Assembly (NCBI GenBank): GCA_902362595.1 | Contig: CABIXF010000018.1 | Location: forward strand, 1-21,768 | Source: Bacteroidaceae bacterium | GTDB taxonomy: Bacteria > Bacteroidota > Bacteroidia > Bacteroidales > Bacteroidaceae | Reading direction: 5' to 3' | DNA length: 21,768 nt | Shown: positions 1-6,554 of the stretch, piece after piece | Layout of the letters: every line of letters begins with the position of its first letter | Numbering within the stretch: the first letter of the stretch is position 1 | Made by a program: the position numbers and the translations under genes | Notes under the pieces: generated by a model | The model's input: the letters and a program-made list of their open reading frames with translations, nothing else | Databases searched by the model: none | What the model was told of the DNA's origin: nothing

Positions 1-92
1 CCAAAAGGCATGGACATAGGAAAAACATAAATCATACTCTATGAAAAATGGCAAAACGATGATTATATAACGAAAAAGAGGATGCATCATTT
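1..92. other. Flank outside the IS3 element, no recognised feature
   Basis: An A/T-rich 92-base piece with no open frame of note, no promoter box I would defend and no hairpin. It is the chromosomal (or other mobile) DNA on the far side of the IS3 insertion. Confidence 0.5.
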
Positions 93-122
93 TGAAGTGA
101 CCCCAAAAATTATCCCGTAATA

Positions 123-142
123 GAAAGAGGCTGTCTCAAAAT
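123..142. repeat. IS1182 left terminal inverted repeat
   Basis: Twenty bases identical to the complement of 1914-1933. The inner part, GAGGCTGTCTCAAAAT, matches the MITE end at 10231-10246 at 15 of 16 positions. Confidence 0.9.
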
Positions 143-163
143 ACTTTGAGATGGCCTTTTTTT
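130..163 (+). terminator. Hairpin plus T-tract at the IS1182 left end
   Basis: GGCTGTCTCAAA (130-141) pairs with TTTGAGATGGCC (145-156) at 10 of 12 positions, and a run of seven T follows (157-163). As RNA on the plus strand this is a rho-independent terminator just inside the element. It would stop outside transcription from reaching the transposase, a known insulation strategy of insertion sequences. The function is inferred. Confidence 0.6.
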
Positions 164-180
164 GTGTCCGCAAAAAAAAT

Positions 181-245
181 CGGGCAAGTCCTAACTTCGC
201 TAAGCCAGAACTTGCCCGTTTCCCTAATTTTTTGTATCTTAGGGA
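181..245 (+). repeat. Two further hairpins in the IS1182 leader
   Basis: CGGGCAAGT (181-189) is complementary to ACTTGCCCG (210-218), a perfect 9-bp stem. TCCCTAA (221-227) is complementary to TTAGGGA (239-245), a perfect 7-bp stem. Both lie between the terminal repeat and the transposase start at 271. They could be subterminal transposase-binding sites or could hide the ribosome-binding region in read-through RNA. Confidence 0.6.
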
Positions 246-270
246 ATCAAGTTTAGATATCCCAAAGATA

Positions 271-1784
271 ATGTTTAAAAGTTACACATCCAACGATAAT
301 CTGCTTTTACCTCCATGTTTAGGCGATTTTATTCCCCAGAACGATCCGGTCCGGGTTGTTCACCGTATCATTGAACAGATAAACCTTGAAGAACTTTACC
401 GCAGGTATTCTCCTAAAGGCTGTTCTGCATACCATCCACGTATGATGCTTCAGATTCTTGTCTATGCTTATTTGCGTAACATCTATTCCAGCCGTCGCAT
501 CGAAGATTTCTGTCGCAATGACATACGCTTCATGTGGCTTACCGGCAATGTGACTCCTGACCATAATACCATCAACCGTTTTCGCAGTAGTCGTCTGAAG
601 GATGTACTGAAGACCGTTTTCGCTACTATTGTAAAGTTCCTCGTGGTAGAAGGTTTTGTAAGTCTTGATGTAGCCTGTACCGACGGAACTAAAATGGAGG
701 CTAACGCCAACCGTTATACATTTGTATGGGGCAAGTCCATACATACCCGCATATCCAGAATAGCTGAACAACTGGAGGAGATATGGCAGTACGCCGAGTC
801 TGTCACCAAGCAGGAACTGCGTGATTCAGCTCCGGTCACATACCAGGATATCACCCCGGAGAAAGTGGAAAAGGCACTCGGGCAGATAGATGATGCCCTG
901 AATGGAGTGGGCGCGGACAGAAAAATGAAAGCGAAGGTTAGGCGTGTAAGGAAGTCTTGGCCTGAACAGCTCAGGAAATATGAATCACAGGGAAAGATAC
1001 TTGACGGACGCAACAGCTACTCAAAGACAGACAACGATGCAACTTTCATGCGCATGAAAGAGGACCATATGAAGAACGGACAACTAAAACCTGGATATAA
1101 CTCCCAAATCAGTACCAATAAACAATTCATTCTGAACTATACTCTCCATCAGTGTGTGGGAGATACCTCCACCTATCCTCTGCATATGGATGATTTCCAT
1201 TCCCTTTACGGCAGATACCCTGACGTATCTGTCTGTGATGCAGGATACGGGGAAGTGAAGAGAACTATCTGTATGCTTTCAGACATGGCATTGAAACTTT
1301 CATTAAGTACAATTATTTTCATAAGGAACAGAAAAGGAACTTCAGAAACGACCCGTTTCTGTCTGCCAACTTTTATTATAATGAGGAAAATGATGGTATG
1401 TACTGTCCTATGGGGCAGAGAATGGAAAGACTCTCCGATGTAAGGCGGGTAACAGACAACGGTTTTGTGCAGACAATATCAAGATACAGGGCACGCAACT
1501 GCAAGGGTTGCCCGTTAAGATGCCGGTGCCATAAAAGTAGCTCGGAAAGGATTGTACAGGTAAATCACCGTCTGAGAAAAATCAAGGAAAGAGAACGTGA
1601 AAAACTACTTTCTGATGAAGGTCTGAAATATCGCAGTCAGCGACCACAGGATGTAGAAGCTGTATTTGGAAACCTCAAGAACAACAAACACTTCAAGAGG
1701 TTCCATCTTCGTGGACTTAAGAAGGTTGAAATTGAGTTTGGCCTGCTGGCAATAGCACATAATCTTGCTAAAGTAGCCTCTTAG
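271..1784 (+). pseudogene. IS1182-family transposase, frameshifted
   Basis: DDE transposase of the IS1182 type: an N-terminal DUF772-like region followed by the catalytic core. The first frame starts at ATG 271 ([20 protein letters not shown]) and carries the first two acidic sites, in [10 protein letters not shown] and CDAGYG. At the GGGG run 1249-1252 the reading frame moves back by one. The second frame continues as [20 protein letters not shown] and carries a Cys-rich patch (CKGCPLRC) and the third acid (QDVEAVFGNLK), ending at TAG 1784. Together they make about 505 residues, a full-length family member. No canonical slippery heptamer is present: the slip would need GGG to re-pair on CGG. 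A disabling indel or a sequencing error in the G run is therefore more likely than programmed frameshifting. Confidence 0.85.
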
Positions 1785-1853
1785 GAGGCTTATGGTAACA
1801 AAAAAACAGTTTGAGAAGGTGAAATCTTCAAAAGTAAGCTTATAAATTAATCT

Positions 1854-2711
1854 TTAAAGAAAAATCCAAAGGACTTCAATACGGAATGAAACAACAGAGG
1901 CTATCTCAAGTTCATTTTGAGACAGCCTCTTTCCATTTAACCGGGCTTTGATTCTTTTATTGTTATAATATTCAATATATTTATCCAAAGCCTTTATAAA
2001 GGCTTCAGGAGATTCAAAATTCTCGGTATACAGTAATTCAGACTTCATAATTCCAAAGAAATTTTCTGCCATAGCATTGTCAAGGCAGTTACCCTTACGA
2101 GACATGCTTTGTACTATATGATGTTCTTCAAGACGTTTACGGTAGCCGTAGTGTTGGTATTGCCATCCTTGATCAGAATGGAGTATAAGTCCGTCAAGAC
2201 TGTCAAACCTTGTGAACGCTTTATCCAACATATCGTATATCTGTTCCATATCCGGTTTTCGGGAGATGTTGTATGATATGATCTCACCGTTGAACATATC
2301 CAATATCGGGGAAAGATAAAGTTTGACAGAACCGATTTTTATCTGTGTTACATCTGTCGCCCATTTGCGGTTGGGGGCTTCTGCCGTAAAATCCCTGTCT
2401 ATTATGTTCGGGGCTATCTTGCCAACCTCACCTTTGTATGAGCGGTATCGTACCATGCGTATTTTGCTTTTAAGCCCTAAGTCACCCATAAGCCTCTGGA
2501 TGGTCTTATGGTTTAGCATAAAGCCACGGTTATGCATCTCCGCTGTTACACGCCGATACCCATATCGTCCCTTATGCTCATGAAAAATTAGTTTGATTGA
2601 TTCCTTTTCATTGGAATACTTATCAATCGTTTTAAGGCGTTTCAGATGATAATAGAACACAGAACGAGCCATCTTTCTTAACTTCAATAACAAGTCAAGA
2701 GGATAATCCAA
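1854..2711 (-). pseudogene. IS3-family transposase orfB, 3' end lost to IS1182 insertion
   Basis: Integrase-core (rve) DDE transposase. All three catalytic acids are visible: Asp in KWATDVTQIK, Asp in LILHSDQGWQYQ, and Glu in CLDNAMAENFFGIMKSE. An HTH_21-like region (YYHLKRLKT through KGRYGYRRVT) precedes the core. The open frame begins at a TTG (2711). As usual for IS3 elements, orfB is expected to be made as an OrfAB fusion by -1 slippage on the A7G run at 2782-2789. The genuine sequence stops at KRIKARLNG near 1935. The rest, down to the stop at 1854, is read from the IS1182 terminal repeat. Family members normally continue with a short tail of the type SPVQYR, which is absent on the other side of the insertion too, suggesting a small loss of IS3 sequence. 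Confidence 0.85.
1914..1933. repeat. IS1182 right terminal inverted repeat
   Basis: Perfect complement of 123-142. It marks the junction with IS3 orfB. The orfB reading frame runs through this repeat and ends at 1854 inside the IS1182 element, so the last ~26 residues of that open frame are foreign. Confidence 0.9.
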
Positions 2712-2713
2712 CC

Positions 2714-3234
2714 TTAGTTCGTCGATGGTTCGCGCCCATTCAGAAGTGCTTGGGCCTTCTTTGCCTCGACTAAGGCCTTCGCTTTTTTTAGCAGCGCGTT
2801 CTCTGCCCTCAGGCGGAGATTTTCAGCCTGAAGCCTCTCAAGTTCCGTTTGCGGTTCTTTCTTCTTTGGACGTCCATAGGTTCTTTTAATGCTCTTCCTT
2901 GGCGTTTGCACGGCGCAAGAGCTTCGTAACCATACTTGCGTACTGTACTGACCCAGCGTTGTAGAGCCGTCTTACCAATTCTGTATTCTATTCTTACATG
3001 GGATAAAGGTACACCTTTTTCCAATATTAAACGTACTACTTCTTCCTTTAATTTAACCGTAGGACGACAATGTGGTTGTTGCTCTAGTCCAGAACGACCA
3101 TATTTGTCCCACATTCTCACCCATGCCAATATCTGAGTCTTATTGATATGATACTCCTTTGACAAATTAGCTATTAACTCTCCTTGTTTTACCCGGCTAA
3201 CGATAATAAGCCTTTGTTCGTAACTGTACTTCAT
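2714..3234 (-). pseudogene. IS3-family orfA (helix-turn-helix/leucine-zipper protein), frameshifted
   Basis: Starts at ATG 3234 (MKYSYEQRLIIVSRVKQGE). It has two helix-turn-helix units (about residues 8-50 and 60-105, the second containing EYRIGKTALQRWV) and a C-terminal leucine zipper (ELERLQAENLRLRAENALLK). The two parts lie in different frames. The first frame runs through CKRQGR and continues out of register to 2809. The correct C-terminus resumes as SIKRTYGRPKKKEPQTELER and ends at 2714. Adding one base in GGAAGAGC (about 2893-2899, complement) would restore a continuous ~174-residue orfA, so a single-base deletion is the simplest explanation. The zipper mediates transposase multimerization in this family. 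Confidence 0.8.
2782..2789 (-). promoter_or_regulatory. Candidate -1 programmed frameshift site (A7G)
   Basis: AAAAAAAG on the minus strand, placed in the zipper of orfA (ALLKKAKAL) just where orfB's open frame overlaps it. A -1 slip here joins ALLKK to the orfB frame (SEGLSRGKEG...). Slippery A runs at this point are the normal IS3-family way of making OrfAB. It is no longer functional in this copy because both genes are broken. Confidence 0.6.
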
Positions 3235-3299
3235 AAAAAACACCCCAAAAGTTTTGTGTCTAACTTTTGGGGTGCAGTACATTTTGACACACCCTCTTT

Positions 3300-3749
3300 T
3301 TATTTTAAGAGTTCCGATAATTCGTTTAAACTTTTTCCTTCGTAGTCACAGATGGCCTGTTTGTAGGCCAGAGGAATTTCTACGGGTTCTTTGGTTAGGA
3401 TGTCGTAGCCTACCAATACGGTGCGGCACTGGCATTTCAATACGCCACTGGCTTTGTTGAAGGCCCGTTGTAGCATGGTGAAACTTTTATGCCCTAGATG
3501 GATGACGGTAGTTTCGATGATAAGGTCGTCGGAAAAGAAGACGGGAGCCAGAAAATCCGCATTGATATTGACCACTACCACATTGAATTTTTTGCATTCA
3601 TCTTGTCCAAAGACATCACGGAAATAGGAGGTCTTTGCAAAGTCGTACAAGGAGAAATAAACCGAGTTGTTCATGTGACCGTACTGGTCAACATCGCTGA
3701 AACGGATTTGTACGGGGACTTCGTGTTTGAATTTGATTTCTGCGTTCAT
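3300..3749 (-). CDS. Acyl-CoA thioesterase-like (hotdog-fold, 4HBT family)
   Basis: A 149-residue single-domain hotdog protein. The N-terminal signature RFSDVDQYGHMNNSVYF (about residues 16-32) is the D-x-x-G-H-x-N-N motif of 4-hydroxybenzoyl-CoA/acyl-CoA thioesterases, with Asp19/Asp21 and the GHMNN turn in place. The length fits the YbgC/FadM type of small cytoplasmic thioesterases. The substrate cannot be read from sequence. The start at 3749 follows a Bacteroidota -7 box (3772-3779, minus strand) by about 22 bases. The gene is divergent from metY, and the two promoters lie back to back in about 120 bases. Its stop codon lies only ~19 bases from the IS3 end, so the insertion has replaced whatever lay downstream, including any native terminator. 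Confidence 0.85.
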   Translation of the reverse strand: MNAEIKFKHEVPVQIRFSDVDQYGHMNNSVYFSLYDFAKTSYFRDVFGQDECKKFNVVVVNINADFLAPVFFSDDLIIETTVIHLGHKSFTMLQRAFNKASGVLKCQCRTVLVGYDILTKEPVEIPLAYKQAICDYEGKSLNELSELLK

Positions 3750-3771
3750 AGTAATGTTTTTAAGTTTTTCT

Positions 3772-3779
3772 CAAATGTA
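3772..3779 (-). promoter_or_regulatory. -7 promoter element for the thioesterase gene
   Basis: TACATTTG on the minus strand matches the Bacteroidota -7 box TAnnTTTG and lies 22 bases before the start codon. No clear -33 box is visible. Confidence 0.5.
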
Positions 3780-3822
3780 CATCTTTTTTTCATAAATCTG
3801 CTATCAATGGTGGAATATTTCT

Positions 3823-3830
3823 TACTTTTG
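3823..3830 (+). promoter_or_regulatory. -7 promoter element for metY
   Basis: TACTTTTG matches TAnnTTTG and lies 39 bases before the metY start. The resulting leader is too short for a known SAM riboswitch, so any methionine control would have to act at the promoter. Confidence 0.5.
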
Positions 3831-3869
3831 TCCGTCATAATGAATTGTGGATAAAAAATATAACATAAG

Positions 3870-5153
3870 ATGAAACAGAAATTCAGCAAAGAGACACTTT
3901 GTGTGCAGGCAGGATGGACTCCGAAGAAAGGAGAACCCCGTGTATTGCCTATTTACCAGAGCACTACCTTCAAGTATGATACCAGTGAGCAGATGGCTCG
4001 CCTTTTCGATTTGGAAGACAGTGGTTATTTTTATACTCGTTTGCAGAACCCGACCAACGATGCGGTGGCTTCGAAGATTGCAGCCCTCGAAGGGGGGGTA
4101 GGCGCCATGCTGACTTCTTCCGGTCAGGCTGCCAATTTCTATGCCGTATTCAACATCTGTGAGGCGGGCGACCATTTTGTTTGTTCGTCTACTATCTACG
4201 GCGGTACTTTCAATCTGTTTGCCGTGACCATGAAGAAACTGGGCATTGAATGTACTTTCATCGATGCCGATGCACCCGAGGAAGAGATTGACAAGGCTTT
4301 CCGTCCGAACACCAAGTGTTTGTTCGGTGAAACCATTTCCAATCCGAGCATCAATGTGCTGGACATTGAGAAGTTTACCCGTATCGCTCACAAACACGGG
4401 GTACCTTTGATTGTGGACAACACGTTTGCCACTCCGATTAACTGCCGTCCGTTTGAATGGGGAGCCGATATCGTGACTCATTCTACGACAAAATACATGG
4501 ACGGACATGCCACTTGTGTGGGAGGAGCCGTGGTAGACAGTGGTAACTTCGACTGGGAAGCACATGCCGATAAGTTCCCGGGACTGACGCAGCCGGATGA
4601 GTCCTATCATGGACTGACTTATACGAAGGCATTCGGAAAAATGGCTTATATGACCAAGGCTACTGCCCAGCTGATGCGTGACTTGGGTTCTATCCAGTCA
4701 CCGGAAAATGCCTTCCTGTTGAACCTGGGGTTGGAGACTTTGCACTTGCGTATGCCGCGTCACTGTGAGAATGCACAAAAAGTGGCAGAGTGGCTGGAAG
4801 CTAACCCGAAGGTGAAATGGGTACACTATTGCGGCTTGAAGAGCAACAAGTATTATGAACTGGCACAGAAATACATGCCGAACGGTTCTTGTGGTGTGAT
4901 TGCTTTTGGACTCCATGGCACACGTGAAGACGCCATTAAGTTCATGGACCATCTGAAACTGGCTTGCATCGTGACACACGTGGCCGATGCCCGTACCTGC
5001 GTCTTGCATCCGGCGAGTCATACACACCGTCAGCTGACAGATGAACAGCTGATTGAAGCGGGAGTAGCTCCCGACTTGATTCGTCTTTCTGTCGGTATTG
5101 AAAATGTGAACGACATCATTGCCGACCTGGAACAGGCGATGGAACAGATTTAA
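3870..5153 (+). CDS. metY: O-acetylhomoserine aminocarboxypropyltransferase (sulfhydrylase)
   Basis: Makes homocysteine (or methionine, with methanethiol) from O-acetylhomoserine and sulfide in the cytoplasm. It is the direct-sulfhydrylation route of methionine synthesis. It is a 427-residue member of the Cys/Met-metabolism PLP family, the normal length for MetY and longer than MetB/MetC. Visible landmarks are the YTRLQNPTNDAVASKIAALE cofactor-phosphate region (about 55-74), SSGQAAN (83-89), the PLP-ring Asp in IVDNTFATP (Asp183), and the Schiff-base lysine in THSTTKYMDGH (Lys208). The C-terminal Arg region is in RLSVGIENVNDIIADLEQA. A stand-alone gene with its own promoter and a shared terminator downstream. 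Misassignment to cystathionine gamma-synthase is possible but less likely given the length and the opening residues (KFSKETLCVQAG). Confidence 0.93.
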   Translation: MKQKFSKETLCVQAGWTPKKGEPRVLPIYQSTTFKYDTSEQMARLFDLEDSGYFYTRLQNPTNDAVASKIAALEGGVGAMLTSSGQAANFYAVFNICEAGDHFVCSSTIYGGTFNLFAVTMKKLGIECTFIDADAPEEEIDKAFRPNTKCLFGETISNPSINVLDIEKFTRIAHKHGVPLIVDNTFATPINCRPFEWGADIVTHSTTKYMDGHATCVGGAVVDSGNFDWEAHADKFPGLTQPDESYHGLTYTKAFGKMAYMTKATAQLMRDLGSIQSPENAFLLNLGLETLHLRMPRHCENAQKVAEWLEANPKVKWVHYCGLKSNKYYELAQKYMPNGSCGVIAFGLHGTREDAIKFMDHLKLACIVTHVADARTCVLHPASHTHRQLTDEQLIEAGVAPDLIRLSVGIENVNDIIADLEQAMEQI

Positions 5154-5174
5154 TCGATATCAATCGGAAGAAAT

Positions 5175-5209
5175 AAAAAAGGAGGGCATTTTGAATGTCC
5201 TCCTTTTTT
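5175..5209. terminator. Bidirectional terminator between metY and the alcohol dehydrogenase
   Basis: AAAAAAGGAGGGCAT and ATGTCCTCCTTTTTT form a ~9-bp G/C-rich stem with a G-T pair. A tracts lie on one side and T tracts on the other, so it can end transcription from both convergent genes. Confidence 0.85.
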
Positions 5210-5225
5210 GTGCATATACGGGCGA

Positions 5226-6398
5226 TTATCTGTAAGATTTCTGGTAAATCTGAAGCACCTCTTCGTCGGTCATCGGATGCGGATCGAGGGTGAAGAGTGA
5301 GCCCATGGTGTCGCGGGCGTTCTGTACCATTTTGGGGAAGTCCTCCGGTTTTACGCCCCAGTCGCTCAGTTTCAACTGATATACGTTACATTCCTTTTGC
5401 ATGCGGACGAGTGCATCGATGAAGTCGCTGGGTCGGTTGCTCTTCTGCTGAGTCATGATTTCGGCCATCTTCATGTAACGTTTCATGCTGTCGTTGCGGA
5501 ACGTCTCAAAGTAGGCCTCACTGATGGCAATCAGTCCGGCTCCGTGCGGCAGTTCCGGATAGAAGGCACTCATGGCATGTTCCATGGAGTGTTCGGAAAT
5601 ACAGCAGGAAGTGGATTCTACCAAGCCAGCCAAGGTACTGGCCCAGGCCACTTTGGCACGTGCTTTCAGGTTACGTCCGTCTTTCACGGCTACCGGCAGG
5701 TATTTATACAGCAAGCGGATGGCTTCGAGGGCATACAGGTCGCTGATAGGAGTGGCACAGTTGGCCAGGAAACCTTCTGCTGCATGGAAGAAGGCATCAA
5801 ATCCCTGGTAGGCGGTGAGATGAGGCGGAATGGAAACCATCAGTTCAGGGTCGATTATGGAAAGAGCCGGGAAGGTCAGCGGACTGCCGAAGCCGATTTT
5901 TTCCTTCACTTCCTCGTTGGTGATGACGCTCCACGGGTCGGCTTCCGTGCCGGTACCGGCTGTGGTCGGGATGGCAACTACTGGCAGAGCTTTGGTGACG
6001 GGACGTCCTTTTCCGGTACCTGCCGGAATGTAATCCCAGTAATCGCCTTCGTTGCAAGCCATGATGGCAATGGCCTTGGCAGAGTCGATGCTGCTGCCTC
6101 CTCCTAAGCCGACAACGAAGTCACATTTTTCTGTGCGGCAGATGGAAGCGGCTTCCATCACGTGTGCCTTTATCGGGTTGGGCAGAATCTTGTCGAATAC
6201 GACCGATTCCGTGTTGTTTTCTTGTAACAGTTCGATAACCTTGTTTAGGTAGCCGTATTTCTTCATGGAAGTACCACAGGAGATGACAATCAGGGCTTTT
6301 TTACCTGGTAGTTTTTCTGTCGCTAACTTTCTTAACTCGCCACATCCGAACAAAATCTTGGTCGGAATGTATAGACTGAATACAGGATTTGCGTTCAT
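5226..6398 (-). CDS. Iron-containing (group III) alcohol dehydrogenase, butanol-dehydrogenase-like
   Basis: A cytoplasmic NAD(P)H-dependent alcohol/aldehyde oxidoreductase. I chose ATG 6398 (MNANPVFSLYIPTKILFGCG), giving 390 residues. An ATG ten codons further up lies on top of the -7 box. Numbering from 6398: GLGGGSSIDSAKAI (about 97-110) is the nucleotide-phosphate loop. The likely Fe/Zn ligands are Asp201 and His205 (GFDAFFHAAE), a His at 270 or 274 (SEHSMEHAM) and His285 (LPHGAG), all present. Closest in pattern to the BdhA/YqhD type, which reduces medium-chain aldehydes, but the substrate cannot be decided from sequence. Transcribed alone from a minus-strand promoter at 6426-6433. Confidence 0.88.
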   Translation of the reverse strand: MNANPVFSLYIPTKILFGCGELRKLATEKLPGKKALIVISCGTSMKKYGYLNKVIELLQENNTESVVFDKILPNPIKAHVMEAASICRTEKCDFVVGLGGGSSIDSAKAIAIMACNEGDYWDYIPAGTGKGRPVTKALPVVAIPTTAGTGTEADPWSVITNEEVKEKIGFGSPLTFPALSIIDPELMVSIPPHLTAYQGFDAFFHAAEGFLANCATPISDLYALEAIRLLYKYLPVAVKDGRNLKARAKVAWASTLAGLVESTSCCISEHSMEHAMSAFYPELPHGAGLIAISEAYFETFRNDSMKRYMKMAEIMTQQKSNRPSDFIDALVRMQKECNVYQLKLSDWGVKPEDFPKMVQNARDTMGSLFTLDPHPMTDEEVLQIYQKSYR

Positions 6399-6425
6399 AA
6401 TATAACCGTTTAAAGTTCGTTTACC

Positions 6426-6433
6426 CAAAAATA
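6426..6433 (-). promoter_or_regulatory. -7 promoter element for the alcohol dehydrogenase
   Basis: TATTTTTG on the minus strand matches TAnnTTTG and lies 27 bases before the chosen start at 6398. It overlaps the upstream ATG at 6428, which argues against that start. Confidence 0.5.
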
Positions 6434-6500
6434 CGAAAATAAAAGCAGAATGGATGAGGAGGTGTGTTAAAAATCGCTTTTATATTATGAGGTAGGGGGT

Positions 6501-6530
6501 ATAAAAAAAGGCTGCCTCATGGCAGCCTTT
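6501..6530 (-). terminator. pnp terminator
   Basis: AAAGGCTGCC (6507-6516) and GGCAGCCTTT (6521-6530) make a perfect 10-bp stem around a TCAT loop. On the minus strand the stem is followed by a T tract (complement of the A run 6503-6509). It lies just after the pnp stop. Confidence 0.88.
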
Positions 6531-6554
6531 TATGAAAAGTACGCTTAAAGCGGA

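Larger units (their letters stand above)
123..1933 (+). mobile_element. IS1182-family insertion sequence nested in the IS3 element
   Basis: The ends are a perfect 20-bp inverted repeat, GAAAGAGGCTGTCTCAAAAT at 123-142 and its complement at 1914-1933, giving an 1811-bp element, normal for IS1182. It encodes one transposase on the plus strand, now frameshifted. Each end also folds on itself: 130-140 with 145-156, and 1897-1909 with 1917-1929. It sits at the codon after the conserved Arg-Ile-Lys-Ala-Arg-Leu-Asn of the IS3 orfB, so it inserted after the IS3 element. I see no target duplication. The flanks (CCCGTAATA on the left, CATTTAACCGGG on the right) are loosely complementary, which fits the palindromic targets described for this family. 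Confidence 0.88.
93..3281 (-). mobile_element. IS3-family (IS150-like) insertion sequence, interrupted
   Basis: An IS3-type element read on the minus strand. Its left end (minus strand, near 3281) starts TGTACTGCACCCCAAAAG. Its right end (plus strand, from about 93) reads TGAAGTGACCCCAAAAATT. The two share an ACCCCAAAA core and are imperfect inverted repeats. The outer flanks are both CATTTTGA (88-95 and 3280-3287), compatible with a short target duplication of T residues. After removing the nested IS1182 element (123-1933) the element is about 1.38 kb, a little short of the usual ~1.4 kb. It holds orfA and orfB in the expected order and -1 frame relation. It is dead: orfA has a frameshift and the 3' end of orfB is interrupted. 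It lies immediately downstream of the thioesterase gene. The exact outer ends are uncertain by a few bases. Confidence 0.8.

Noticed and set aside
1249..1252. Programmed -1 frameshift in the IS1182 transposase
   Set aside because: The P-site codon would have to re-pair GGG on CGG and no standard slippery heptamer is present. A mutation or a homopolymer read error is simpler.
3822..4610. 262-residue minus-strand open frame opposite metY
   Set aside because: Shadow of the well-conserved metY. No motif, and it would run through the metY promoter region.
5397..6107. 236-residue plus-strand open frame opposite the alcohol dehydrogenase
   Set aside because: Antisense shadow with no recognizable domain. 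The minus-strand gene has all its ligands.
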